Shown: positions 24,189 through 32,349 of the stretch, piece after piece | Numbering within the stretch: the stretch's first letter is position 1 | Layout: each line of letters starts with the position of its first letter | NCBI GenBank assembly: GCA_046719465.1 | Contig: JBDNCV010000007.1 | Span: forward strand, 1 to 45,735 | Length of the DNA: 45,735 nt | From: JANWYT01 sp046719465 | GTDB lineage: Bacteria > Chloroflexota > Anaerolineae > Aggregatilineales > Phototrophicaceae | Reading direction: 5' to 3' | Translations under genes and position numbers: made by a program | The notes under the pieces: generated by a model | Databases searched by the model: none | What the model saw: the letters and a program-made list of their open reading frames with translations, nothing else | What the model was told of the DNA's origin: nothing

Positions 24189-26168
24189 ATGGCCTACGCA
24201 CGGCTGGATATCTACTGGCCAGACGGCAAAATCGAGAGCTATCTGTTAGAGGCCCCCAACGTGACGGTGGGCCGCGCCTCCGACAACACGATTGTGCTGG
24301 ACACTGAGACCGTCTCGCGCCATCACTTCAGCATCACCCACACCAGCAGCAGCACCTATTTGAACGACCTTGAGAGCGAAAACGGCGTCATCATCGATGG
24401 CAAACCGCTCAAGAGCTATGAAGCCCACATGCTCGAAGGCGTGGAGGAGCTGCAGGTGGGCTTCTTGCGTATCGTGTACCATCCGTTGGATGAGAACCTC
24501 ACGGTGCCGATGAAGGCCAGCGACTTCGACACGCAGCCCAGCAGCGCTAACACGGAATTTGCCGTGCGCTTGGATGTGAACCAAGTGGATGTGTGGCCGG
24601 CCTCCAGCGCCTCGGCGGAGCTGGCCATCACCAACCACCTCAGCCAGCCGCGCCGCTTCTCCATCAAGATCAGCGGAATGCCCTCGGAGTGGATCCGCGT
24701 CAACCGGCCTGAGCTGGAGCTGGCAGCACAGGATACCACCTACATCCTCATCAACATCAAGCCGCCGCGCCGTCCCGACGTCCACCCGCAGGACTACACG
24801 ATCACGATTGAGGTCACGCCTAAAGACCGTACCGAAAGCACCCTGCGCGCCACGCTGCCGGTGCGGCTGCACGGCTTTGGCGGCTTTGGGATGCAGCTCG
24901 CCACGCAGATGGTGGAGCCGGGCACCCCCCTGATGCTCACCTTGCAGAACTTCGGCAACGAGGATTTAACCGTTGCGCTTTCTGGGCGCAGCGCAGATAA
25001 CGCCCTCCAAACGCGCTTTAGCATGCCGCGCGTCACGCTGGCGGCGGGGTCGCGTTCGCAAGTCAAGGTGGACGTCGTTCCCAAACAGCGCCCGTGGCTG
25101 GGCCAACCGCGCACGAGCAGCTTTGTGATAGTCGCGCAGGCCCAGAACGCCAGCCGCTTCCTCGCCGCACAGGAGGCGCAGGCCGTCATCATGCCCCTCT
25201 TCGCGCCGTGGATGGTGGCCAGCGCTTTGGCAGGGGTGGTGTTGGTCGTGGCGCTGCTGGCGATTGCGCTGGGCGCGCTGCGCGGCAGCCCAGCCCCTAC
25301 GCTCGAAAACTTGCGCGTCAACCGCACCGAGCTTGCCCCCGGTGAGGAGTTCATCCTCTCGTGGGACGCCACTAACGCCGAGATGTACCGCGTCAGCATC
25401 AATCAGGTGCTGGTGGCGGAAGTGCCCGGGAGCCAGCGCAGCATCACCCTCTCAACTGCCGACTACACCGACGACATCACCGTGGCGGTGGTGGCGCTCA
25501 ACGGGGAACAAAGCGTGCTGCGCCAGCTTGTGGTCGATATCACCGTGCCGCTGCGCATCGTGAGCTTCACCAGCGAGCCGACCCGCCTCGTGCGCAACGT
25601 CGTCTCCGGCTTGACGCTGACTTGGAACGCACAGGGGGCGCAGGCTGTTAGCATCCGCGGCCTTGAGAGCTTCACCAACGCGCCTGTCCCCGATGAACTC
25701 GCTGCGCAAGGCACGTTAAACAGCCTAACCGGTTACGCCACCGAACCGCTCAACCTCGCCCTGACCGCCCGCGACGAGCGCGGCAACACCATCTCGCAGA
25801 CGATCCGTGTGGATGTGACCGATGCCACCTGCACGACCACGACCATGACTATCCTGCACGACGGCCCCGGGGCCGAGCATCAGCAGGTCTCCACAGTCAA
25901 CGAGAACACGCCGCTGACGGTTGTCGCGCGCGATCAAAGTGGGAATTGGCTGCGCGTCGGGCTGCCCGGGGATATTCCTGTGTGGGGGAACGCTGCTGAC
26001 ATGCGCTGCGCCGACACGTTCCGGATTAACGACCTGCGCGTGGAGATTGTGCCTACAGCCACGCCCGCGCCGGTGATCGTCCCCACCGCCACGCTCACGC
26101 CAACGCCCGTCACGCCGCCGACGCGCCCGCCAGCCACCCCCACCGCGCTGGTGACGCCCGGCGGTTAA
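24189..26168 (+). CDS. FHA-domain transmembrane protein with Ig-like and SH3b-like extracellular part
   Basis: A 659-residue protein. Residues 1-100 form an FHA phosphothreonine-binding domain (VGRASDNTIVLD, VSRHHFSI, NDLESENGVIIDG). Residues 120-335 contain beta-sandwich repeats of the type seen in COG1470-like proteins. One membrane helix spans about 340-363 (ASALAGVVLVVALLAIALGAL). The C-terminal side has one or two Ig-like domains (370-545), an SH3b-like module (about 547-620; LHDGPGAEHQQVSTV, GNWLRVGLPGDIPVWGN) and a Thr/Pro-rich tail. By topology the FHA should be cytoplasmic and the rest outside, which fits a sensor or scaffold linking phospho-signalling to the envelope. The long beta-rich part before the helix would then also be cytoplasmic, which is unusual. 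Confidence 0.85.
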   Translation: MAYARLDIYWPDGKIESYLLEAPNVTVGRASDNTIVLDTETVSRHHFSITHTSSSTYLNDLESENGVIIDGKPLKSYEAHMLEGVEELQVGFLRIVYHPLDENLTVPMKASDFDTQPSSANTEFAVRLDVNQVDVWPASSASAELAITNHLSQPRRFSIKISGMPSEWIRVNRPELELAAQDTTYILINIKPPRRPDVHPQDYTITIEVTPKDRTESTLRATLPVRLHGFGGFGMQLATQMVEPGTPLMLTLQNFGNEDLTVALSGRSADNALQTRFSMPRVTLAAGSRSQVKVDVVPKQRPWLGQPRTSSFVIVAQAQNASRFLAAQEAQAVIMPLFAPWMVASALAGVVLVVALLAIALGALRGSPAPTLENLRVNRTELAPGEEFILSWDATNAEMYRVSINQVLVAEVPGSQRSITLSTADYTDDITVAVVALNGEQSVLRQLVVDITVPLRIVSFTSEPTRLVRNVVSGLTLTWNAQGAQAVSIRGLESFTNAPVPDELAAQGTLNSLTGYATEPLNLALTARDERGNTISQTIRVDVTDATCTTTTMTILHDGPGAEHQQVSTVNENTPLTVVARDQSGNWLRVGLPGDIPVWGNAADMRCADTFRINDLRVEIVPTATPAPVIVPTATLTPTPVTPPTRPPATPTALVTPGG

Positions 26169-27091
26169 CGCGCGCCCTGCATTGGCTCATCATCGCCAAA
26201 CAGGGCACGGAACTCGGTATCGCCCATGTCGGGGTGCCATTCGTCGGGCAGCGCGTCGATCATGCGCGTCGTCAAATTGCCGGAGAGGTCGCGGGCGATG
26301 CGCTCGGCCATGCTCGGTTGAATCCATGTCAGGCTGTCAACCTGCACCGCCACCGCCCCCGCGTCGATAAAGTCACGCGCCTGCTGCAAGCTGTGGATGC
26401 CGCCCGCGCCGATGATCGGCACGTCGGGGTCAATGCGGCGGCGCAGCACCCCCACCATGCGCAGCGCCATCGGGTGGATCAGCGGGCTGTAAATCCGACC
26501 ACTGATCAAGCGCCCGCTGTGCGGGTCGCGGGCGGTGCCGCGCGGCGGCCCTGCCACCACCAACGCACCCGCGCCGCTGTCGGCGCATGCCTGCGCGATC
26601 TCATAAGCGTCGAACAGCGGCAGGCGCACGATCACCGGCTTGTCGGTGCTGCGCTGGAGGGCACTCACAAAGTCGCTGGCGATCTCCGCGCTGATGTCGT
26701 CGCGCAGCCCCAGCTCAACCGCGCTCAAGCCTGCCTCTGCGTCGATCATTTCCCCCAGCGCGCGCATGTGATCCGGCTTGGTGGCGATCACGTGCAGCAC
26801 AATCGGGAGCGGCGCGTTCTGCCAGATCGTGCGGAACTCTTTCATCACCGCTGCCGCCCCCCCATTCGGGAAGCCAGTGTGCACCAGCACGCCGCTCTCG
26901 AGTGGGACAACCCGCGTGCCGCGCGTGGGTGACCACTCGTGGAGCGTGACGGGGTTGGTGACGAGCGCGCCAAACTTACTGAGCTTGAGCAGGTCGTGGT
27001 AGTGGTTGCCGAAGCCCGCCACCCCCGCCGCCAACATCACCGGCGAGCGCAGCGTCAGCATGTGTTTGCCCGGGCGTGTGACATCAATCAT
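26165..27091 (-). CDS. Dihydroorotate dehydrogenase-like FMN protein lacking the catalytic motif
   Basis: A 308-residue TIM-barrel protein of the PyrD class: SPVMLAAGVAGFGNHYHDLL at the start, GALVTNPVTLHEW, a variant LVHTGFPNGG where PyrD has a N-x-x-G-x-x-N-P-G block, and a clear FMN-phosphate site VPIIGAGGIHSLQQARDFIDAGAVAVQVDS. Where PyrD has the S-C-P-N active-site loop, this protein has VELGLRDDIS, so the catalytic Cys/Ser base is absent. The ATG at 27089-27091 has a GAGG site eight bases upstream; an in-frame start at 27124 lies inside the upstream gene. Paired with a PyrK-like gene, it is probably an FMN oxidoreductase on another substrate, or a non-catalytic homologue. Confidence 0.78.
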   Translation of the reverse strand: MIDVTRPGKHMLTLRSPVMLAAGVAGFGNHYHDLLKLSKFGALVTNPVTLHEWSPTRGTRVVPLESGVLVHTGFPNGGAAAVMKEFRTIWQNAPLPIVLHVIATKPDHMRALGEMIDAEAGLSAVELGLRDDISAEIASDFVSALQRSTDKPVIVRLPLFDAYEIAQACADSGAGALVVAGPPRGTARDPHSGRLISGRIYSPLIHPMALRMVGVLRRRIDPDVPIIGAGGIHSLQQARDFIDAGAVAVQVDSLTWIQPSMAERIARDLSGNLTTRMIDALPDEWHPDMGDTEFRALFGDDEPMQGAR

Positions 27092-27101
27092 CAACAGTTC
27101 C

Positions 27102-27878
27102 TCATGCGTTGAGCTGTGGGCCAAGCCGCACAGTCGTTAAATCGAACATCGGCCCGTCGACACAGATGCGCTTGATGCCGCCGCGCGTATGCAGCGTGCA
27201 AGCGTCACAGCTCCCCACACCACACAGCAGCGTCGATTGAAACACGCCGAAGGCGTAGTTCTCTGGGATCTCGGAGCGCTGTGAGAGCATGAGCTGGTAC
27301 AGCTCGTTGAAGCGGCCTATCTCGTCATCGCGCCCGACGATGGCAAACACTTGGTCGGCCTCTGGCATAGTGCGCACCATATCCGGCCATTCGAGCCGGT
27401 CGTTGGCCTTGATGATCTCCACCTCGGGCGGCAGGTGGCGCGTGTTGTAGCTGCGCGCCTCGCCCATCAGCAGCAGCGTCACGTTGACCTTGTTCTTGAC
27501 GAGCAGCGGCGTCATGACTGATAGGGGCGTGGGCGCGGTATTGTAGGCGATCAACACGACGCGGTGCAGGCGCTGCCGAAAGCGAAACGGCTGCCCCACT
27601 GGCCCCAAAAGCTGCACCACCTGCCCCACCTCATAAACGCTGCGGCGCGGCAGCTCCACGCGCAGCACGTCGCGGTCGGTCACGCCGACCGGCCACCACT
27701 GCTCACGCGTATACAGCGCCCACGAGGGGAACTCCTCACTGCGGTCGCCAAGCCGCGCCAGCAGCGACTGCCCGGGCTTGATCTTCTTCAAGCTGGGGTC
27801 TTCAAGCGCCAGCTCCAATGAGATAAACCGTTCATTCAGCAGGTCGATGCGCTCAATGCGAGCGCGCGTGTCCTTCAT
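27102..27878 (-). CDS. PyrK-like FAD / [2Fe-2S] electron-transfer subunit
   Basis: A 258-residue ferredoxin-reductase-fold protein. Residues 1-105 form the FAD-binding barrel (PGQSLLARLG, a VGQVVQLLGPVGQPFRF segment), residues 105-215 the NAD-binding half. The C-terminal motif C-x4-C-x2-C-x11-C (LLCGVGSCDAC, then RICVDGPMFD) is the [2Fe-2S] site of PyrK-type subunits. In class 1B dihydroorotate dehydrogenase PyrK passes electrons from PyrD FMN to NAD. Here it precedes a PyrD-like gene by ten bases, so the two probably form a complex. An AAGGAG site lies eight bases before the ATG. Confidence 0.88.
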   Translation of the reverse strand: MKDTRARIERIDLLNERFISLELALEDPSLKKIKPGQSLLARLGDRSEEFPSWALYTREQWWPVGVTDRDVLRVELPRRSVYEVGQVVQLLGPVGQPFRFRQRLHRVVLIAYNTAPTPLSVMTPLLVKNKVNVTLLLMGEARSYNTRHLPPEVEIIKANDRLEWPDMVRTMPEADQVFAIVGRDDEIGRFNELYQLMLSQRSEIPENYAFGVFQSTLLCGVGSCDACTLHTRGGIKRICVDGPMFDLTTVRLGPQLNA

Positions 27879-28174
27879 GCATTTCGCTCCTTCGTCCTGA
27901 GCTTGATTGTAGCGAATTCTCAGCAGCGCGCAGCCTCAACATCCATCGAGCAGCAGCCTCAGCTAAGGTGATGGCGCTGTCTTGTGGCAGTTAGCTGATG
28001 TGTCAATGGTCTAACAACCCGCGTAAGTTACAGGTAAAGAAACACTTATCTAACAAATTTAGCGCTGATCTTAAGGGTAAGTTCAAGAATGTTGTGTTAA
28101 AGTTGCATCAACGTTAGAGAAAAGCAACGACACAGCTTTCTTAGCAACTCAGCAGATTTACGTCAGGGGCTGTT
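27879..28174. other. Divergent intergenic region
   Basis: A 296-base gap between the PyrK-like gene and the response regulator. It becomes AT-rich towards the regulator. The 8-mer TCTAACAA appears at 28010-28017 and 28049-28056, and related TTAAG/TTCAAG/TTAAAG words at 28071, 28082 and 28097 may be regulator sites. A minus-strand TACAAT (27906-27911) is a possible -10 for the PyrK-like gene. No gene is supported. Confidence 0.4.
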
Positions 28175-28870
28175 ATGTCTGCCAAAATCCTAATCATTGA
28201 CGATGAGGAACCCACCGTTCAGCTCACTACAATCTTGTTGGAAAAGAACGGTTTTGAGGTCGTCAAAGCGTATCGGGCGGATGATGGCCTGCGCAAAGCG
28301 TACCGCCATCAACCCGACCTCGTGCTGCTAGACATCATGATGCCTGACATGGACGGGTGGGATGTGCTGCGCCGCCTGCGCGAGATGAGCGACGTGCCTA
28401 TCGTGTTCCTCACCGCGCGCAGCGACGTAAAAGACATCGTGCGCGGGCTGGAACTCGGCAGTGACGACTACGTCACCAAGCCGTTCGACAACGACGAACT
28501 CATCGCTCGCATCAAAGCGCACCTGCGCCGCGCCCCACGTCAAGATGTTGCTGAGGAACTGTCCTTCAATGAGGGGCGCTTTCGCATCAACTTCCTCAAC
28601 CGTGAGCTGATGATCAACAACGAGATGCGACATCTGACCCCCAAGGAGTTCAACCTGCTGGCGGTGCTCGTGCGCAACGCGGGCAAGGTCATCAGCCGTA
28701 ACGAGTTGGTCAGCCAAGCGTGGGGCGAGGAGGACGAGTTGGCCATTGACAGCCTCAAGCTCTACATTCACTATCTGCGCCAGAAGATCGAGCGCAACCC
28801 CAACCAACCGGAGTACATCATCACGAGCCGCGGGGTGGGGTATCGCTTCATGGGGAAAAGTGCATCCTGA
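28175..28870 (+). CDS. OmpR/PhoB-family response regulator (orphan)
   Basis: A 231-residue regulator. The receiver has the acidic pair Asp9-Asp10, the phosphoacceptor Asp53 in LLDIMMPDMDG, Thr in FLTARSD and Lys in VTKPFDN. A winged-helix DNA-binding domain follows from about residue 130 (HLTPKEFNLLAVLVRNAGKVISR, YIITSRGVGYRF). No kinase lies next to it. It is followed nine bases later by an FAD oxidoreductase gene and then a proline-rich gene, so these three are probably co-transcribed. Confidence 0.93.
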   Translation: MSAKILIIDDEEPTVQLTTILLEKNGFEVVKAYRADDGLRKAYRHQPDLVLLDIMMPDMDGWDVLRRLREMSDVPIVFLTARSDVKDIVRGLELGSDDYVTKPFDNDELIARIKAHLRRAPRQDVAEELSFNEGRFRINFLNRELMINNEMRHLTPKEFNLLAVLVRNAGKVISRNELVSQAWGEEDELAIDSLKLYIHYLRQKIERNPNQPEYIITSRGVGYRFMGKSAS

Positions 28871-28879
28871 GAGGCTCTT

Positions 28880-30031
28880 GTGACCGTTTCTATCTGGCAG
28901 TCGAATACCCCCCCAGCGCGTGAGGTTGACCTGCTCATCGTGGGCGCAGGGCTTGCAGGGACGAGCGCCGCGCTTCACGCCCGCGCCGAGGGGCTAAACG
29001 TCGTCATCACCGACCAAGCGAACGTCGCGCTGGGGGCAAGCGGGCGCAACGCAGGCTTCATGATCACCGGCCTCGACACGTTCGCTCATCGCGCGGTTGA
29101 AAAATATGGCGAGGATCAGACGTGGGATCTGTGGCACCTCAGCGCCGATACCATCGCTTTCTGGTGGCAGGTCATCGAGGCCGCGGGTGGCACAGTGCAA
29201 GCAGATCGGCGCGGGTCGCTGCTGCTGGCTGAGAGCGAGGCCGAAGCTGAAGAGCTGCACTGCGCCGTACAGCAGCTTCACAAGATGGGGCTGCCGGCTA
29301 TCTGGCACGGCCACGACCCGTTGGGCCGCGGCTACTGCGCCGCCATCGAGCAGCCCAACGACGGCGCGGTGAACCCCGTCCAACTGTGCGAGGCGATGCT
29401 AGCGCAAAGCGGCGCGGAACTTGTCGGCAGCAATGAGGTCTATGACCTGCGCCAAGACAACGATCGCGTCACCGTGCTTACGCGCTTGTTCACGTTTCGC
29501 GCGCGCTATGTGCTGCTGTGCACCAACGCCTACAGCCCGCTGCTTCACCCCTACTTCGGCGATAAGGTCGTTCCGACGCGCGCCCAAGTGCTGGTGACGG
29601 AGCCGCTCCCTGCGCCGGTCATCCACGCCTGCGGTTACAGCGACTACGGTTACATGTACTACCGCATGACGTTCGACGGGCGCTTTTTGCTGGGCGGCGC
29701 GCGCCATCACTATCGCGAGCAGGAACACGACACCACCGAGGATCGCCTCAACCCAAGCGTACAAGCCAAGCTGGATGAGTATCTCGCGCGGCGCTTCCCC
29801 GATGTGAACGCCCCGGTCGCGCGCCGTTGGGCAGGCATCATGGGCTTCAGCGTGGATGGTCTGCCGATGGTGGGCACGCTGCCCACAATGGATCGGGTGG
29901 GGTTTGCGGTGGGCTTCACCGGCCACGGCCTCGCCATGAGCGCCATGACGACCAAGCGCGCGCTCGCCAAGCTGCTGCATGGGGCGCACGCTGGCGCTGT
30001 CGACGCAGAGCGCTTTCACACCAGCGCATGA
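28880..30031 (+). CDS. FAD-dependent oxidoreductase, D-amino acid oxidase/glycine oxidase fold
   Basis: A 383-residue flavoprotein with GTG start nine bases after the regulator stop and an AGAGG ribosome site. The FAD motif is DLLIVGAGLAGTSAALHARAEG, followed by the ALGASGRNAGFMITG segment typical of the DadA/PuuB group and a late RRWAGIMGFSVDGLPMVG with GFAVGFTGHGLAMS. Members oxidise amines or amino acids such as sarcosine, gamma-glutamylputrescine or D-amino acids. The substrate is not evident. Its TGA overlaps the next ATG (ATGA). Confidence 0.9.
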   Translation: MTVSIWQSNTPPAREVDLLIVGAGLAGTSAALHARAEGLNVVITDQANVALGASGRNAGFMITGLDTFAHRAVEKYGEDQTWDLWHLSADTIAFWWQVIEAAGGTVQADRRGSLLLAESEAEAEELHCAVQQLHKMGLPAIWHGHDPLGRGYCAAIEQPNDGAVNPVQLCEAMLAQSGAELVGSNEVYDLRQDNDRVTVLTRLFTFRARYVLLCTNAYSPLLHPYFGDKVVPTRAQVLVTEPLPAPVIHACGYSDYGYMYYRMTFDGRFLLGGARHHYREQEHDTTEDRLNPSVQAKLDEYLARRFPDVNAPVARRWAGIMGFSVDGLPMVGTLPTMDRVGFAVGFTGHGLAMSAMTTKRALAKLLHGAHAGAVDAERFHTSA

Positions 30032-30795
30032 CCGCCTCGACAACGCCCCGCCTCGCGGCGCTGCTGCGCTCGCTCATGCAGCGCCACGCCAGCCATGCTG
30101 CCCTCAGCGCTGATGACCCCACCGCCCAAGCGTTGGAGCTGGCAATCAACGGCGTGCTGGTGATCCCGCTGCACGTGCCCGAAGCCCATCGCGCCCAGCA
30201 GCACGACCTCATCAGCGAGCTGGTGTCGATCTACGGCAGCTTCTACCGCCTGCTGACCGATGCGCTGTTCCCCTCGCTGCGGGCTATCAGCGCCAACTAT
30301 GCTGACGCCGAACAGCCCCCGATCATCGTGTTTGAGGCGGCGGCCCTGCCGGTGACTGAGGCCTTCGCCAACTACGTTGTGCCCTACTGCGCCATGCGTC
30401 GGCCGAATCAACCAGTGAGCGTGCCGGAGCTGCAAGGTATCGTCTACTTCATGCTGGAGGACATGGAAGGCCTCGACGTGGAGCCTGCCATCCAACGCGA
30501 CCTGACGCAGCGCGGCACAGACTATCTCACGCGCTTGCTCGCGCTGCCCCTTCAACAGCAGTCGCTCACGCCGTTCTTGCGCAAGAAGTTTGTCTACCTC
30601 GCGCCGGAGCCGCCTGAACACCCCATCGCCATCACGCCGCCCCCGCCGCCGGAGTCGCCGCGCCGCGCCCCCCCACCACCCCCTGAATCACCGCGCCCGC
30701 CTGACGCCCGCTTCCAGTCGGCCATCCCGATCTTCTTTGACCTCGACGCCCCTACCGACGCGCCCCCGCCGCCTGTTCCACCGCCGCCGCGCTGA
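30028..30795 (+). CDS. Helical protein with proline-rich C-terminus, function unknown
   Basis: A 255-residue protein without signal peptide or membrane helix. Residues 1-190 are mainly helical; from about residue 195 the sequence becomes low-complexity with repeated runs of Pro broken by Glu-Ser-Pro-Arg units (TPPPPPESPRRA, PPPPESPRPPD), ending in PPPVPPPPR. The ATG at 30028-30030 overlaps the oxidoreductase TGA, which fixes the start; an earlier in-frame start lies wholly inside that gene. I do not recognise the family. Confidence 0.8.
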   Translation: MTASTTPRLAALLRSLMQRHASHAALSADDPTAQALELAINGVLVIPLHVPEAHRAQQHDLISELVSIYGSFYRLLTDALFPSLRAISANYADAEQPPIIVFEAAALPVTEAFANYVVPYCAMRRPNQPVSVPELQGIVYFMLEDMEGLDVEPAIQRDLTQRGTDYLTRLLALPLQQQSLTPFLRKKFVYLAPEPPEHPIAITPPPPPESPRRAPPPPPESPRPPDARFQSAIPIFFDLDAPTDAPPPPVPPPPR

Positions 30796-30852
30796 GGCCA
30801 CCATGCAGCAGCGCGCGGCTTTTTGCTACACTGGGCGCATGGTGAACAGCCC

Positions 30853-32340
30853 GTGAGTAATCGCATGAGGAGCTTTCTCTGGTGTTTTTTGCTCGGCCTC
30901 GTGGCATGGCCGACGCTCGCGCAGAGCGACGTGCTGAGCGGCTTACCGCCTTGCAACTTCGCGCCCTTGAACAACGGAACTCAAATGCGCGTCGGCGCGG
31001 TCGTCTACGATTTTGAGACGGGGCAGGGCTGCGCTCAACGCCTCGACGAGGTGTTCAACGCCGCCAGCGTCCCCAAGCTGTTTGTGGCAGGGGCATATTA
31101 CGACTGGTTGGTGCAGGGGTTGATCCGCATTAACGCCCCGCTGACCTTCACCCGTGACTACTGGATGGCTGGGCCGAATGACTGCCTGCGCGAGGAAAAC
31201 ATCGGCACAGCGTATCGCGGCAACGACCTGCTCGAGGCGATGATCAATTGCAGCGACAACGCCGCCACATGGATGCTGATGGACGCGGTGGGCTGGGGCA
31301 CAGTCAACCAATACATCCAGAGCTTCGGCATCCCCGGCATTGGCGAGGTCGTGCCCTACAGCGCGGTGGATCGGATGAAGCTCGGCATGTTGGATGACGC
31401 GTGGATGCGCGTCCCGCTTGGCCTCGCGTCGCGCTACTACCGCGCTGGGCTGACCGCTGGGCTGGAACGGTTCATTACGCCCGTCCCCACCGAGCGCCTC
31501 ACACGGCGCGAGCAGATCAGCGCCAACATGGACTACTACCTGCTCTACAACACCAACACGCTCACGCCGCGCGCGATGGCCACCTACTTCATGCGCCTGC
31601 GCGAGGCGCTCATCAACCAGCCCAACAGCCGCGAGGGGATGGTCGCCCGCCTGCTGTTCGACGTGATGACCTACACACAGCGCCTCAACAGCGTGCAGGC
31701 GCTCGACGGCACGGTACTCGTCGGCGGCAAGAACGGTTTTGACTTCGGCATCGTGGCCGAGGCCAACGTGGTCTTCAACGCGCAGCGCATCCCACGCGCC
31801 ATTGTGATCGTCTTCACACAGCAGACCAACCTCGACCACCCCGATGTGCAGCGCCCATCGCCTTTCCGCGGGTCGCTCAACGCCTACGTGCGCGACCTCT
31901 CGGACGACATCGCGGCCATGCTCGGCCAAAACGGAGAGCCGCCCCCCCTGACGGCTGACCTGCGCCTGTCGAACGTCTTGGTGCAGGGGCAGAGCGTCAT
32001 CGCGGGCTGCTGGCAGCCCTACCGCCAGAGCAACTTCTCTGAGGCGCAGGTCGACAGCTTGGAGGCATGCTTCCGCGGGTATCTGCCCCAGCGGCGCTTC
32101 TCCAGCGGGGCCAACGCCGCCGTAGGCGTGATCCTGCGCGGCCTTGCAGGGAACGACACGCGCGCTGTGTTTGTGTTCAACGCGCCCGACGGCCAGCGCT
32201 ACAGCTACCAAGCCGACCGGCGCTATCAGGACAAAACGGGCATCTACATGTATCATCCAGTGGAGCAAGTCGGGCGCTGGGAGCTGGACATCTACGTGGA
32301 CTTCCAGCGGGTAGATCGGCAGAGCTTTTTTGTGGAGTAA
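30853..32340 (+). CDS. Exported serine hydrolase of the class A beta-lactamase fold
   Basis: About 495 residues from a GTG at 30853; an ATG at 30865 is equally possible. A signal peptide (FLWCFLLGLVAWPTLA) is cut before Gln. The beta-lactamase/PBP-like domain has S-x-x-K in ASVPKLF, S-x-N in CSDNAA, and a K-x-G-type triad variant in GGKNGF. No convincing E-x-x-x-N omega-loop motif was seen, so resistance activity is doubtful; a peptidoglycan-related or other hydrolase role is more likely. The C-terminal 130 residues (from about 365) form a separate beta-rich domain. It precedes the YbhN-like gene by nine bases. Confidence 0.82.
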   Translation: MSNRMRSFLWCFLLGLVAWPTLAQSDVLSGLPPCNFAPLNNGTQMRVGAVVYDFETGQGCAQRLDEVFNAASVPKLFVAGAYYDWLVQGLIRINAPLTFTRDYWMAGPNDCLREENIGTAYRGNDLLEAMINCSDNAATWMLMDAVGWGTVNQYIQSFGIPGIGEVVPYSAVDRMKLGMLDDAWMRVPLGLASRYYRAGLTAGLERFITPVPTERLTRREQISANMDYYLLYNTNTLTPRAMATYFMRLREALINQPNSREGMVARLLFDVMTYTQRLNSVQALDGTVLVGGKNGFDFGIVAEANVVFNAQRIPRAIVIVFTQQTNLDHPDVQRPSPFRGSLNAYVRDLSDDIAAMLGQNGEPPPLTADLRLSNVLVQGQSVIAGCWQPYRQSNFSEAQVDSLEACFRGYLPQRRFSSGANAAVGVILRGLAGNDTRAVFVFNAPDGQRYSYQADRRYQDKTGIYMYHPVEQVGRWELDIYVDFQRVDRQSFFVE

Positions 32341-32349
32341 GGGGGCGAT

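Noticed and set aside
30865..32340. Antibiotic-resistance beta-lactamase
   Set aside because: The SxxK and SDN motifs are present, but no convincing omega-loop Glu was found and the K-T-G motif is K-N-G; a general serine hydrolase is safer.
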